Shown here: positions 40,284-50,140 of the stretch, one piece after another
Layout of the letters: every line of letters starts with the position of its first letter
How positions within the stretch are numbered: the stretch's first letter is position 1
Source: Symbiodinium natans
Taxonomy: Eukaryota; Sar; Dinophyceae; Suessiales; Symbiodiniaceae
DNA length: 64,000 nt
NCBI GenBank assembly: GCA_905221605.1
Contig: CAJNDS010002668.1
Location: 985,501 to 1,049,500, forward strand
Direction of reading: 5' to 3'
Notes under the pieces: model-generated
Seen by the model: only the letters and a program-made list of their open reading frames with translations
The model's database searches: none
What the model was told of the DNA's origin: nothing
Made by a program: the position numbers and the translations under genes

Positions 40284-40332
40284 GCTGACATCAGCCCCTG
40301 CACCGCACATACGGCCATCCATACACAGGAGG
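40284..40332 (+). CDS. Exon, unknown product
   Basis: Acceptor GGGCCCAAAG. The frame reads ADISPCTAHTAIHTQE, donor GAGG|GTTGAG. The carry-over matches 40473. A second frame would match 40173 instead. Confidence 0.38.
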
Positions 40333-40472
40333 GTTGAGGCCATCCTAGCGCCAGGCCCCCAGGGTTGCCTGAAGTTGCGGGGCAGCTACACCCTAAACCC
40401 TAAACCCTAAACCCCTGAACCCTAAACCCTCAACCCTAAACCCTAAACCCGAAGGGTTTCCTTAAGTTGCAG

Positions 40473-40501
40473 GGCACCTAGATGATGCAACGCGCGATCC
40501 C
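40473..40501 (+). CDS. Micro-exon, unknown product
   Basis: Acceptor TAAGTTGCAG. Nine codons HLDDATRDP, donor CCC|GTTGTT, phase 0. Confidence 0.38.
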
Positions 40502-40617
40502 GTTGTTTGGGGCCAGGACTCCTCAAGCAATCCTTTACAAACAAGACCGGTGTTTCTAGGCTACTCGGCAACATGAAACCCTGAACCCTAGACCCTACAA
40601 CCCCAAAACCCTGGACC

Positions 40618-40728
40618 GTAAAACCCTAAACCCTAAACCCTAAACCCTAAACCCTAAACCCTAAACCCTAAACCCTAAACCCTAAACCCTAAACCCTAAA
40701 TTCCAAACCCTAAACCCTAAACCACCCA
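40618..40728 (-). repeat. CCCTAAA array
   Basis: About 14 units immediately before the 40732 exon. Confidence 0.88.
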
Positions 40729-40731
40729 AAG

Positions 40732-40837
40732 GGCACCAACAAAAAGAGCCCTGTGCCCCTCGAGGTGCTCCCCCTGCGCTGCGCAGCCTTGCGGCGTCTC
40801 GCCTCGGCGTTGCAAGCCCGGAATGGCTGGTCTTGGG
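40732..40837 (+). CDS. Exon, unknown product
   Basis: Acceptor CACCCAAAG. 35 codons including KKSPVPLEVLPLRCAALRRL and ASALQARNGW, mostly G/C third positions, donor TGGG|GTTTAGGG. Flanked exactly by a CCCTAAA array and a TTTAGGG array. Confidence 0.62.
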
Positions 40838-41249
40838 GTTTAGGGTTTGGGGTTTGGGGGTTTGGGGTTTAGGATTTAGGGTTTAGGGTTTAGGGCTTAG
40901 GGCTTAGGGGGTTTCGGGTTGGGGTTTTCGGCATAGTTCTCGGTTTTGTGATTTTAGGTGTGGGCCTGGGGTTTAGGGTATTAGGGCGTGTGCAGGGTTT
41001 AGGAATTGAGGGTCAAGGGGCGGGGGTGAGAAGGGGCTTTGCGATCAGGGTCCCAAGTGTGGGCTTTAGGGCTTGCGGTTTAGGGTTGACATCTCAGTTT
41101 TTACCACACCCTACATCCCAAGCTCGCAAACCCTAAGCTCCACGATCCCAACTCTGACTCCCATCCGCCACGACCCGTACACGAGCATCCGAAGGCTAGA
41201 ACAGAAGCTTCCACTACGTAGGCTGGAATGGCGTGCTCTGAAAACCCTG

Positions 41250-41393
41250 CTAAATATCCATATCTATATCTATACCTATATCTATATCTGTATCTGTATC
41301 TGTATCTGTATCTGTATCCATATCTGTGTCTATATATTCTTATATGGATATATGTAGGTGTGTATTCAATCTTACGGCTGTGCATACACACTA

Positions 41394-41424
<31 letters not shown>

Positions 41425-41505
41425 AGTTATGTGTGTGTGTATGTATATATGTACATACATACATACATATATATATATATGTACATATATATATATATAT
41501 ATCAA
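41250..41505. repeat. TATCTG/TATCTA hexamer and AT tracts
   Basis: TATCTATATCTG-type hexamers followed by their partial reverse complement (TATAGATATAGA) and several (TA)n tracts, so the region can fold back on itself. Open frames here (Tyr/Ile rich) are not genes. Confidence 0.75.
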
Positions 41506-41557
41506 CGCTCTCTGCAGTTTCATTTGGGTCGATTTACAGGAGTTGGTGTTCGTGTTG

Positions 41558-41677
41558 ATGAGCTCAAGGTGCGCGGTGTTCGCATCGCTGCTGCTTCTCA
41601 TCGCGGTAGCGGGCACCGACCTGTTCAGCGCGATAGCAGCTGGCAAGGACGCCATCAGTGAAGCTCCAGAACCCCAA
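41558..41677 (+). CDS. First coding exon with signal peptide
   Basis: ATG at 41558 opens MSSRCAVFASLLLLIAVAGT then DLFSAIAAGKDAISEAPEPQ: a positively charged start and a hydrophobic core of about 13 residues, as in an ER signal peptide. Donor CAA|GTCCTA, phase 0, which matches the 42520 exon directly. In an alga with a complex plastid this could also start a bipartite plastid-targeting peptide. Confidence 0.6.
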
Positions 41678-41805
41678 GTCCTAAATCCCCGTCTGCTCTA
41701 TACGACAACTCCTAAATTACGTGGCATCTCCTGTATTTTTGCTTTGTGAATCTTCAACCCCATAAATCCTGCCAATCAGAGTAGGAGGGTTCCTGGAGGC
41801 TGCAG

Positions 41806-41844
41806 CGCCCATAGTCATCTCGAGCGCAAGGCCTGCTTCACAGA
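41806..41844 (+). CDS. Possible exon
   Basis: Acceptor GGAGGCTGCAG. The frame reads AHSHLERKACFT, donor AGA|GTAGCA. Its phase does not fit between 41677 and 42520, so it may be unused. Confidence 0.25.
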
Positions 41845-42295
41845 GTAGCAAGTCAAGCTAACGAAAAAAACACATACCCACTCACTTGCCTCTCCTTCCC
41901 GAAACAAGAATTCAGTCAAACAGAAAAGCAGCAGAAACTTCATCAGCCGAATCGGCTACCCCAAGCAATGCAAAACCTGAAGCCTGGACTCAGTGGCTCG
42001 GGACTCAAATGTTTACAGGTTTTGGAGAAACCCTAAAGCCTAAACCCTAAACCCAAACCCCGAAACCCTGGGCTCTGGGACTTCCTTGCGCCATCTCGCC
42101 TGTTTCTTGGACCTGTCCGCGATATCTCGGATTTTCCCTCGTGGTGCTCAGTGTCTACAATATCTGCAACATCTATTCAACCCAAAAAATAGCCACAACA
42201 TCAATAGCATCTAGAATAGCGATCGTATCTGCAATATCTATACCATCTAAACTCGGCAGGCCCTTGGGACATTTCATATCTTCCCCTCTTGGGTT

Positions 42296-42425
42296 TCAGA
42301 GGATCATCTTCAGGAATATTCTTCCGATGGTTTTAAGGGCCATCTTCTTCCGAGGGTTTTCAGGGCCATCCGAAGGATGGCCCTTAAAACCCCCTGACAA
42401 ATATTCCTGAAGATGATCCTCTTCA
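42296..42425. mobile_element. Large near-perfect palindrome, family H
   Basis: TCAGAGGATCATCTTCAGGA at the left matches the complement of TCCTGAAGATGATCCTCTTC at the right, with an inner pair AAGGGCCATC / GATGGCCCTT. Total about 130 bp. A looser relative lies at 59770-59905. Confidence 0.75.
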
Positions 42426-42449
42426 CATCCTAGTAGAGTATCAAGGATA

Positions 42450-42519
42450 ATGGTAATAGTAATAATAATAGTAATAGTAATAATCATAGTAGTAGAAACA
42501 GTTATAGTTATAGTAATAG
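42450..42519. repeat. AT-rich TAATAG/AATAGT tract before an acceptor
   Basis: Imperfect TAATAGTAATAATAATAGTA repeats ending in the AG acceptor of the 42520 exon. Confidence 0.7.
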
Positions 42520-42636
42520 AATTCATCCAACTTGCTGCTACGGGGTGTGCCCCTGGAGGACGTGGCCGCAGCTCGCGCTGCAGGGGCCGTGCGGCACCCA
42601 GTCCTAAGGGGCGACGAAAGGAATCCACCAGACAGG
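42520..42636 (+). CDS. Second exon of the small membrane protein gene
   Basis: Acceptor ATAGTAATAG. 39 codons, NSSNLLLRGVPLEDVAAARA then AGAVRHPVLRGDERNPPDR, phase 0-0, donor AGG|GTTTAGGG. G/C-rich third positions. Starts a four-step chain with fully consistent phases. Confidence 0.68.
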
Positions 42637-43106
42637 GTTTAGGGTTTAGGGTGCAGGGTTTAGGATTTTAGGGGTTAGGGTTTAGGGTGTAGGGTTTAGG
42701 GCTTAGGGTTTAGGGTTTAAGGGTTTTGGAGTACTCTACTTTAATACTTGTTTTTGGTTCTTGGCTCCTATTAAAAGCTACTTGTACCTAACACGTATAT
42801 ACTCCTTTTCCAGGGTCTGCTCCAAAGTAGGGTTTCAGGGCAGTTCTCTGCATTGGGGTCCCTTTTGGGTTCCCGTGATTCTTACTACTATTATTACCAT
42901 TATGTTTTACTACTATTATTACAATTGTAGTACCATTGTAGTACCATTGTAGTACCATTGTAGTACCATAATTTTGATTACTAATTCTGCATTTTTGGGT
43001 TCCTGGCATTTCTACTACCGTTTTAGTACTAAAAGTGTTATTGCTCTGCTTGTTCGTACGGAGCCCTATAGTTAGGGCATCCCGAAGGAAACCATATTTT
43101 GGAAAG

Positions 43107-43171
43107 CTGCCCATGCGACGAGACCTCAGAGTGTTACGGTTTGCGCGAAGGTGGGAGTTGCGTGGAGGGTG
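43107..43171 (+). CDS. Third exon of the small membrane protein gene
   Basis: Acceptor TTTTGGAAAG. 21 codons LPMRRDLRVLRFARRWELRG then G, strongly basic, donor GGTG|GTTTAGGG with two bases carried. Confidence 0.66.
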
Positions 43172-43240
43172 GTTTAGGGTTTAGGGTTTAGGATTTAGGG
43201 CTTAGGGTTTAGGGTTTAGGGGTTAGGGTTGCTTGTGCAG

Positions 43241-43292
43241 TCTCTTGGGAGGCCTCGCGTGCTGCATGTTCCTGTACGGACTGTGTACGGAG
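43241..43292 (+). CDS. Fourth exon, first membrane helix
   Basis: Acceptor TTGCTTGTGCAG. In the carried phase it reads LLGGLACCMFLYGLCTE, a hydrophobic helix, donor GAG|GTCTCG, phase 0. The basic residues of the previous exon flank the helix. Confidence 0.66.
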
Positions 43293-43409
43293 GTCTCGGG
43301 TGGTTGTTCTTTGAGTTCAGTTCTAATTGCAATACAGCATGAAAATAACATCAAAAAAATGAAAATAAACAAAGTATCCCTGCCTGAGGATACGCCTTGA
43401 ACTCAAGAG

Positions 43410-43439
43410 CTGAAGTCGTGTCATGGTTTGGGGCAGTCC
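43410..43439 (+). CDS. Fifth exon, loop
   Basis: After ACTCAAGAG, ten codons LKSCHGLGQS, donor TCC|GTAGAT, phase 0-0, fits both neighbours. A longer island in another frame (43408-43483, ending ACA|GTATCC) is the alternative. Confidence 0.45.
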
Positions 43440-43584
43440 GTAGATGGCCACTGCTGAAGCTGATGGAACCTCTGTTAGCAACAGTATCCGCAAGAACTCT
43501 GAAACCTCAACCCATGAGCACCCCGAGCATCCTCAAACCACCAACCCGAACACTCCTAAGAAAGCCCCACAGCCCCATACGAGG

Positions 43585-43680
43585 GTTTGCGAACATTTAA
43601 GGGGCCCCTAATAGAGACCCCCAAAATAGTAGGACTCCCGTAGAAAATGGACCCCAATATAAGGTGCCCCTAATATCCTA
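43585..43680. mobile_element. Inverted-repeat element, family C (reversed copy)
   Basis: GCGAACATTTAAGGGGCCCC at the left and GGTGCCCCTAATATCCTAAG at the right, with a GGACCCC centre. Confidence 0.4.
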
Positions 43681-43926
43681 AGCCCCGTGTCAACTCGAAA
43701 AAGCCGTCGAAAGTCTAAAGGCCTGAGCGTTCCGAAGCCAATCCTAGCCACCCCAGAGGGCCGACAAGCGCTAGCAACCTCTGAGGCCGTCAGAGAGGGG
43801 TTTTGGGTGTAGGGTTTAGGGTGTAGGGTTTAGGGTTTAGGGTGTAGGGTTTAGGGTGTAGGGTTTAGTGTTTAGGGTGCAGAGCTTAGGGTTTCTAAGC
43901 CGTCCTTCCCTACTCTTGGCCTGCAG

Positions 43927-44064
43927 GGCACCCCTCTCACATTTTTGGCCCTGGTCGCAGTCGCTGGAACCTCAGTTGTGCTGCGCGGGCTTGCGTTTTC
44001 AATCGTCTATCGGTTCTTTAATGAAACAACGGCTGGTCAGGGCCGTAAACGTGGTTTGTTTTGA
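43927..44064 (+). CDS. Terminal exon, second membrane helix
   Basis: Strong acceptor CTCTTGGCCTGCAG. The frame reads TPLTFLALVAVAGTSVVLRG then LAFSIVYRFFNETTAGQGRK and RGLF, ending TGA at 44062. One hydrophobic helix and a basic tail. With 41558, 42520, 43107, 43241 and 43410 this gives a protein of roughly 175 residues with a signal peptide and two helices. No family recognised. Confidence 0.66.
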   Translation, partial: GTPLTFLALVAVAGTSVVLRGLAFSIVYRFFNETTAGQGRKRGLF

Positions 44065-44740
44065 GTCGAGGGTTGTTTCACGTTGTGTTTTCTTTTGCAT
44101 CAAAGTCTTTCGTCTCCAGAATTGAGGTTTTAGGGTTGTGGAGAGTCGAGACCCCATAGCTGAAGTTCAGGACTGTGCTTGGGCATGTGGGCTTGCCTCT
44201 TTCTTCCCTCAAATTTGACGACATGTCATTGAAAGAGGATGGCTTTACACGGTCCCGGTGCTCGTGGCACATGACGACCCTGCACCCTAAACCCACCCGA
44301 CAGTAGTCTTCTTGGGCTCTTGGAGTCGGGTGTGGGTTGAATTTTGAGGCGCTGTGCAGCCTCAGACCACTGAAGTCTTAAGCCTCAACCCAGGTTATCT
44401 TTGCCGAGCTAGGGTATGTGCAGCATCGGTAGGCAGAAGCGTACATATGCTTGTTTGAATGAAGTTGTTTGCATCACATACGTGTCGTATTGTGAGTTGT
44501 ACCCTAAATACAAGGGGCCACCATATGAATAGAAACCCGCAAAAGGGACCCTACTTTAGAGAAGTGCCCATATAACTATTCAGAGTACTATACAAAAAAA
44601 CACAGTTCTGGAAATATTGAAATATTCAAAAACGTATTAATATTTGTATTTATCATATCTCGCCCATCCTAAGATCCGAAGCCCTAAGCCTGGCCCCAAA
44701 ATCCCCTGAACGCCCCTGAACGCCCATGTGGCGGCTCCAG
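44065..44740. other. Intergenic or intronic stretch
   Basis: No exon seen. An open minus-strand frame at 44078-44296 lacks support. 44503-44570 resembles a damaged family D element (GGGACCCTACTTTAGAGAAG). Confidence 0.4.
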
Positions 44741-44829
44741 GCACAAGCGATGCAGCAGCTCCTCCTGTCCCGCCATCCTGCTTGAAGCATGATGCTTATG
44801 AGAGCCTGGAGTGCCTGCTGGATCCCTAA
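44741..44829 (+). CDS. Possible terminal exon
   Basis: After GCGGCTCCAG the frame reads TSDAAAPPVPPSCLKHDAYE then SLECLLDP and TAA. Codon use is good; no TTTAGGG run follows. Confidence 0.42.
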
Positions 44830-45054
44830 GCGTCTAAACCCTCAACTCGTAACCCTAAACCCTAAACTGTTCACCCTACACCCTAAACTTAAACACCGAT
44901 TCCTAAAGCCGAAGTCTAAGGGTTGGTCTTTTGGGGGAGGGGGGGGGGGGGGCTTAGAACCCTAATCCTGACGTCGCCGCAACCTGAGGGAGTAAAGGTT
45001 TAGGGTTTAGAGGTTGTTAGTGATGAAGTTAGGGTTTAAGGTTACCTCTCCGAG

Positions 45055-45127
45055 TCGAGCGAACTCGATGGATGCCAGGATCGTGCTGCAAGTGGTCATT
45101 GCAGCGTCCGCGCAGATGCGAAGCGAA
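45055..45127 (+). CDS. Exon, unknown product
   Basis: After CTCTCCGAG the frame reads ANSMDARIVLQVVIAASAQM then RSE, donor GAA|GTATCC. Confidence 0.52.
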
Positions 45128-45731
45128 GTATCCCGGCTTCGAGATTAATTAGGGTTTAGTTCTTATGGTTTAGGGTTTCGGCTTCAGGGAGACTAAAAGT
45201 CCGAAAGCCTGAACCCAGAAAAAGACCGTGAAGCAGCTCAAGCGTGTGATAATCTAAACATAGTGGTGTCAGTTTTGGGGCTAGGGTTTAGGGGTTGTCG
45301 GCAGGGTTAAAGTTGGGCCCCTGTTCCTAAAGCCCCAAATCCCAAAGTTTTGTTCTGTTGGCCAGGAGAGCCACGACTCGGGGAAATCCCCAAGCACGTG
45401 AGACTCGCAACCCTGAGGCCTGATTAAGCCCTTTGAGAAATGCGTAGTTCTCTCCCAAAACAGGGGGTGCCCCTCATACACCCCGAAACACCAATCCTCA
45501 AGTTTCTCTCAATCGGAAACCCAATGCTCTAGATGTGCCACGCAGACCGGCTGTAAGGGAGAACTGACACTGATGGCTGGGGAGAAGCCGACATATTTAC
45601 CAAGACATATCCACTTACAATCCTTATCTTATTGCAATAAGACGACCGAGAATACCCCTTCCATTGACTTCGGCCACTCTACTAGGGAGCTTTAGCCCTT
45701 GTTTGAATACCTGCAGCCCAAAGCCCTGCAG

Positions 45732-45799
45732 GTCTCGGGCATTTTCGACGTCCAGTGCGGCTACCTGGTCAGCGCACCTCTCAGACGTCGCGTGCTTGT
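45732..45799 (+). CDS. Exon, unknown product
   Basis: Acceptor AGCCCTGCAG. The frame reads VSGIFDVQCGYLVSAPLRRR then VL, with donor TTGT|GTAGAG or a TAG stop at the same place. No telomere units within 500 bp. Confidence 0.48.
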
Positions 45800-46525
45800 G
45801 TAGAGGTTGGCAGCTATGCTGCTATGTTGGTCTTCCGCCTAGCAACCTTAACCTGGGACGTCAGTCTTGAAACGATGTAACACAGAGACCAAAGAAGTCA
45901 AACAACCACGACAGAATCTCTTGCAAGCTTCTCTCTATGTCAACTAACTTCCGGGTCTGACACCGGGTTTCCGCGGCAATCCTAAACCTGACAGGCCATA
46001 TGCCCCCAACTTCAAGAACCTTTAAACCTAAATCCTGAGGCTATGAAAGTCTCAACCCCGAAGTCCTCAAGCCCGAAGCCCCAAAAGCCTTCAATCCCAG
46101 TCCCTTGGATATGGTCGGCTAATCTAAATTAAGGGCCCTGTTGGTTGGGGGTTTAGGATTTAGGTTTCATACAGGGTTTGGGGTGATCTCTGTGGACGTA
46201 TCTTCCTTGAAAACAATCAGGGTACAACCGCCGCGGCCTTCACAGAAGGAGCTGACGAGCAAACCCCACTGAATCCCACAAAGATCGATTTCGCACGACA
46301 AGCAAATATGCAACAGTCCTTCAACCAGATTTATGAGATCCTAGACTGGTTTCGGATTGAAGCCCAGACACCCAAAGTCCTACAACTCCCAAGCCCCAAA
46401 CATACTCTTGCGAAGACTGAACCCTAAACCCTAAACCCTAAACCCTGAACCCTGAACCCTAAACCCTAAACCCTACACCCTACACCCTACACCCTACACC
46501 CCACTGCATGGCGACTGTTATTTAG

Positions 46526-46602
46526 GCTCTGACGACTTGGCCGCGACGTCGGATGCCCAGCCCTGGCTGGAGCCGGGAGTTCAGCTTCATGGACTTTGGA
46601 GT
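46526..46602 (+). CDS. Exon, unknown product
   Basis: Acceptor CTGTTATTTAG. The frame reads SDDLAATSDAQPWLEPGVQL then HGLWS, donor AGT|GTCTTAGGG. Confidence 0.52.
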
Positions 46603-46611
46603 GTCTTAGGG

Positions 46612-46820
46612 CTCAGGGTTTAGAGTTTAGGGTTAGGGTTTAGGGGTTTAGGGTTTAGGGTTTAGGGTTTAGGGTTTAGGGTTTTGGGTTTTGGGTTTTG
46701 GGTTTAGGGTTTAGGGTTTAGGGTTTAGGGTTTAGGGTTTGGGGTTTAGGGTTTGGGGTTTAGGGTTTAGGGTTTAGGTTTAGGGGTTGGGGGTTGGGGT
46801 TTGGGGTTTGGGGTTTGGCC
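46612..46820 (+). repeat. TTTAGGG array with TTTTGGG and TTTGGGG blocks
   Basis: Three variant blocks follow each other, starting a few bases after an exon donor. Confidence 0.85.
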
Positions 46821-47097
46821 CGAAGCCCTTTGCCGCTGGACACAAGGTTTCGAGAGGCCTCCAGCGAAGAGCGGTGAGGTCTGGGCTTCTGTGTAGGACA
46901 GTGTGGGGGTCCTGGATGCCTCGTTTTAGCCCCTGAGACCGGAAGTTGCAGCAAGCTGTTCCCGCAAAAACTAAGCCCTAAACCGAATCCCTGGCCTGAA
47001 AAAGCGAGCAGAGTGCTGCAGCTCCGTTTGAGGGTTGGCCTAGGTTTGAAATGTTGTTTTTCATGACAGCCTTTCTTGTTTTGTACTGCATCAGCTC

Positions 47098-47170
47098 TCT
47101 GTCTCTCTCTCTCTCTCTCTCTCGCTCTCTCTTCCCCTCTTATATATATATATATATGTATACATATATC
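47098..47170. repeat. (CT)n and (TA)n microsatellites
   Basis: About 15 CT units, then TATATATATATATA. Spurious Ser/Leu frames arise here. Confidence 0.85.
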
Positions 47171-47332
47171 ATTCCTGATCCAGAAACTGGATTGTCCTAT
47201 ATGCCGGACTGCACGAGAATCTCAATGTGTCAGCCGTCAGTCCCAAAGAGCCAGTCAGTCCCTTCGCCCTAGAACCCTAAAACCTGGTGAGGTCATGCCC
47301 AAACTACTGGCATGCTCCTCTGGATGTCTTAG

Positions 47333-47376
47333 TGCCGATCTCGGTGGAACGATTGCCCTGGCCATCAGGGAGGAGG
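47333..47376 (+). CDS. Exon, unknown product
   Basis: After GGATGTCTTAG the frame reads ADLGGTIALAIREE, donor GAGG|GTTTCGGG. An earlier acceptor at 47291 would add VMPKLLACSSGCLS in frame. Confidence 0.45.
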
Positions 47377-47384
47377 GTTTCGGG

Positions 47385-47590
47385 TTTAGGGTTTAGGATT
47401 TAGGATTTAGGTTTAGGGTTTAGGGTTTAGGATTTAGGGTTTAGGTTTAGGGTATAGGGTATAGGGTATAGGGTATAGGGTTTAGGGTTTAGGGTTTAGG
47501 GTTTAGGGTTTAGGGTTTAGGGTTTAGGGTTTAGGGTTTAGGGTTCAGGGTTCAGGGTTCAGGGTTTAGGGTTTAGGGTTTAGGGTTCAT
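47385..47590 (+). repeat. TTTAGGG array with AGGGTAT block
   Basis: Includes five AGGGTAT units (about 47450-47480) and a TTCAGGG block. Starts just after an exon donor. Confidence 0.85.
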
Positions 47591-47700
47591 TTAAGTCTCG
47601 GGCCTCTAGGATCGTACACTGCCTACGGGCCTGTAGTTTCAACTCCAGAGCTCCACCTATTGTGAACCCTCAAATCTGTCAAGCAGCGTTCTCCTCCTAG

Positions 47701-47733
47701 ACACGCTGCACCATGATGGGATCCTATACTAGG
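47701..47733 (+). CDS. Micro-exon, unknown product
   Basis: Very good acceptor GCGTTCTCCTCCTAG. 11 codons TRCTMMGSYTR, donor AGG|GTTTAC, phase 0-0. Confidence 0.4.
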
Positions 47734-47982
47734 GTTTACAGCTTCGTGGTTACCACTTGGTGATCCTGAGCCCAAACCCTAAACCCTGAACCCCAAACCC
47801 TAAACCCTGAACCCGAAACCCTGAAGCCTAAACCCTAAATCCTAAACTCTCTTAGACTTGAAGGCTTAGGAGCCCGTGGAGGTCTTCAGGGCTCCAGAGT
47901 CGCTGGTTGAGGCCCCCTAAGCCCCAAGTTCCAGGTTAAGCTGCCGTGGCTTAGAGCTTTTTCCAGGGGTTTTCGGCTTCAG

Positions 47983-48020
47983 CTCAAGAGCATGTACGCA
48001 CTGCATGTCGCTCCGGCAAG
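47983..48020 (+). CDS. Exon, unknown product
   Basis: Acceptor TCGGCTTCAG. The frame reads LKSMYALHVAPA, donor GCAAG|GTGTAC. Phase 0 fits 47733. Confidence 0.45.
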
Positions 48021-48059
48021 GTGTACGGACCTGTCCTGATACAGGATTTGGCTGTGTAG

Positions 48060-48157
48060 ACAGCACTATGCCAGACGGTAAGACTCCAGAGGCTGTATTT
48101 GGTCAGTTGCTGCTTGAGAACACTTATCGAGGCTATGCCAGGGGGCGTCCTGCTTGA
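48060..48157 (+). CDS. Probable terminal exon
   Basis: After GGCTGTGTAG the frame reads STMPDGKTPEAVFGQLLLEN then TYRGYARGRPA and TGA at 48155. A strong GTAAGA donor at 48078 offers another reading (QHYARR) that matches the phase of 48020. Confidence 0.48.
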
Positions 48158-48318
48158 GCGGTCTTGAGCGATGAAAACTTACGTAGCCCACAGTGGGACT
48201 TTAAACTTTTTTTTGGGTTTCCTGATTTAGTAGGAATACTATAAGATTAAAGTTTGCCCCTTTTTCTCATTGGCTATTGGAGAAACAAGAAAATGAGCCC
48301 TTCTACTGAAAGTGCAAG

Positions 48319-48418
48319 GCTATGCTGCTTCTCGTCTTCGGCATCGTGCTGTCCTTTGCTACATGGCGGAATGGGAGTTGTGCCGCCCTACATGGGCAAA
48401 TAGTGGCCTTATCGTGGG
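48319..48418 (+). CDS. Exon, phase-linked to 48797
   Basis: After GAAAGTGCAAG the frame reads AASRLRHRAVLCYMAEWELC then RPTWANSGLIV, donor TGGG|GTTTTGG. A second frame beginning at ATG 48323 gives a signal-peptide-like LLLVFGIVLSFATW, so the reading is not settled. Confidence 0.48.
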
Positions 48419-48422
48419 GTTT

Positions 48423-48480
48423 TGGGGGTTAGTCTAATGTACTTAGATAGGGACCATAAGGGAATAATTCCGACCCCTAT
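48423..48480. mobile_element. Family F element (reversed copy)
   Basis: GGGGGTTAGTCTAATGTACT, then AGGGACCATAAGGGAATAAT, TCCGACCCC. Reverse complement resembles 9881 and 39677. It lies just inside an intron donor. Confidence 0.4.
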
Positions 48481-48796
48481 AGCACAAGGATCTTGAGTAG
48501 CTTCAGTTGTGCGTCACGGCTTGAACCCTCAAGCCTAAACCCCTTGAAGCCTTATAGCCTTCGACCCTCGGGAGCCTGCATATCTACAGTTTCTTAGAGC
48601 CCAACTCAGATCTGATCTTCGAAGAACCCTTTGGGTAGCTGGCAGTAAGATTCCCTGAGAATACCAAGTTCAGGGTCTGAGGTTACGCCCCCCAACCCTG
48701 AAAATCGGACCCCAAATCTTTTCGGGTCCTGACTCAAGCACAAACGACTCCACCCTAAGCCCTCAACCCTCAACCCTAAACCCTTGCGATCATTAG

Positions 48797-48838
48797 GGCG
48801 TCCTGGGGCCTTGCCCTCACTGAAAAGATGAAGCTTGG
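48797..48838 (+). CDS. Micro-exon, unknown product
   Basis: Acceptor GCGATCATTAG. In the carried phase it reads ASWGLALTEKMKL, donor TTGG|GTTCAGGG. Confidence 0.55.
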
Positions 48839-49049
48839 GTTCAGGGTCTGGGCGTGGAAGTGTCCCAGTGATGCCCGGGTTTTGGGTTAGGGTTCGGGGT
48901 TTAGGGTTTGGCGTTTAGGGTTTAGGGTTTCGGGAGTTGGGCTCTGAAGTGTCGCCAGCAAGCCCCCTGAACCCTAACCTTAAACGGCTGAAGCCCGCAC
49001 TTTGCACTCCATACACACCGGCTCAACTCGTGAACTCTGCGTTCTACAG

Positions 49050-49278
49050 GGCGCCGTCGGTGCGGAATCATGTTGTGACATTTGGCCTATACCTGAATTG
49101 CTCAACATCCCCCCGAAATCCCCGAGCCCTGTCCCCCCGCCTCCCCCTCCACGTCCCCCGCACCTTCAAAAAGAACACTGCAGTGAACGCAATTTTTCTT
49201 GAGGTCTTCTTCTTCGTGTTGCCCTTTCGGAAGTTTACCTCCGCAGCGCCGTCGAGTGCCCCGGCCGCAGGCTGCCAG
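49050..49278 (+). CDS. Exon, phase-linked to 48797
   Basis: Acceptor CTCTGCGTTCTACAG. Open for 76 codons in the carried phase, including APSVRNHVVTFGLYLNCSTS and NAIFLEVFFFVLPFRKFTSA, donor CCAG|GTATTC. It may hold a hidden intron, because the C-rich middle looks less like coding. Confidence 0.52.
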
Positions 49279-49459
49279 GTATTCGTCTTGGACAGTTGCG
49301 GTTCAGAGATATGAGTTTTATGGTATAGGTGGTTTGTACATGTGTACAGCCGACAGATTAGGAGGTAAGAACGTTTCAACTTAGTTTGAGTTTTCAAGTG
49401 CAAACCACGACCGCGGGAGCTTCGACTTGGCACCCTCTCCCCTGGCCCTGCACGTCTGC

Positions 49460-49576
49460 AAGTCACCCTAAACCCTAACCCCTAAACCCTAAACCCTAAA
49501 CCCTAAACCCTAAACCCTAAACCCTAGACCCTAGACCCTAGACCCTAAACCCCCCCCCCCCCCCCCCCCCCCCCCC
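49460..49576 (-). repeat. CCCTAAA/CCCTAGA array plus poly-C
   Basis: CCCTAAA units, four CCCTAGA units, then a 27-C run that ends in the CAG acceptor of the next exon. Confidence 0.88.
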
Positions 49577-49578
49577 AG

Positions 49579-49711
49579 AATCATACAATCCCAGAATGGC
49601 TGGGCCGGCTTCTCTGGCGCAGCTTGCGGCGGCCAAAGCTGATCAGCAGGGAGAAGGCCACGACACCTCAGCACTTAACATAGGGGCTGCCGAAATCCCC
49701 CCCAAAACTAG
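49579..49711 (+). CDS. Exon, possibly containing a start codon
   Basis: After poly-C and CAG the frame reaches ATG at 49596 and reads MAGPASLAQLAAAKADQQGE then GHDTSALNIGAAEIPPKT, donor ACTAG|GTCTTC. Confidence 0.45.
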
Positions 49712-49820
49712 GTCTTCCATCCCTTCCCGTCAAGACTCAGGGGTCCCTTCAACCCCCCACACCCTGAAGGCCTTGAACACTCAACAGCCCTCAAATCCCG
49801 ATGTTTTTTAACGTGCGCAG

Positions 49821-49901
49821 GAAATTCGGTGGCCCACGTCGCTGTGGCCACTCTCCGGCTTGGCAATCACCTTTGGGGCTTCGGGCTCAGACTGGCTCGG
49901 G
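49821..49901 (+). CDS. Exon, frame uncertain
   Basis: Acceptor AACGTGCGCAG. Best codon use gives NSVAHVAVATLRLGNHLWGF then GLRLAR, donor CGGG|GTACAG. The carried phase instead gives KFGGPRRCGHSPAWQSPLGL, also open. Confidence 0.45.
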
Positions 49902-50140
49902 GTACAGACGAACTGTCAGGGGAAGGGAGCACTCACACTCCCCAAACTCAACAACGTCATAAACACTATACAGTCCTCCGAACTTGACGACGCGCCTCCC
50001 AAAACCGAAGAAGCAGTGGGTCTTAGGTCGTCCCTGAACCCTATGGCCTCCTAAACCCTTCACACCCTATCAATGGCCCCCGAAACCGTAAATCCTAAAC
50101 CCTGAACCCCAATCTCACTATGCCCTTCACACGCTTGAAG

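Noticed and set aside
41101-41749. Long Tyr/Ile-rich frames on both strands
   Set aside because: They follow TATCTA/TATCTG and TA repeats. Only the signal-peptide part from 41558 is kept.
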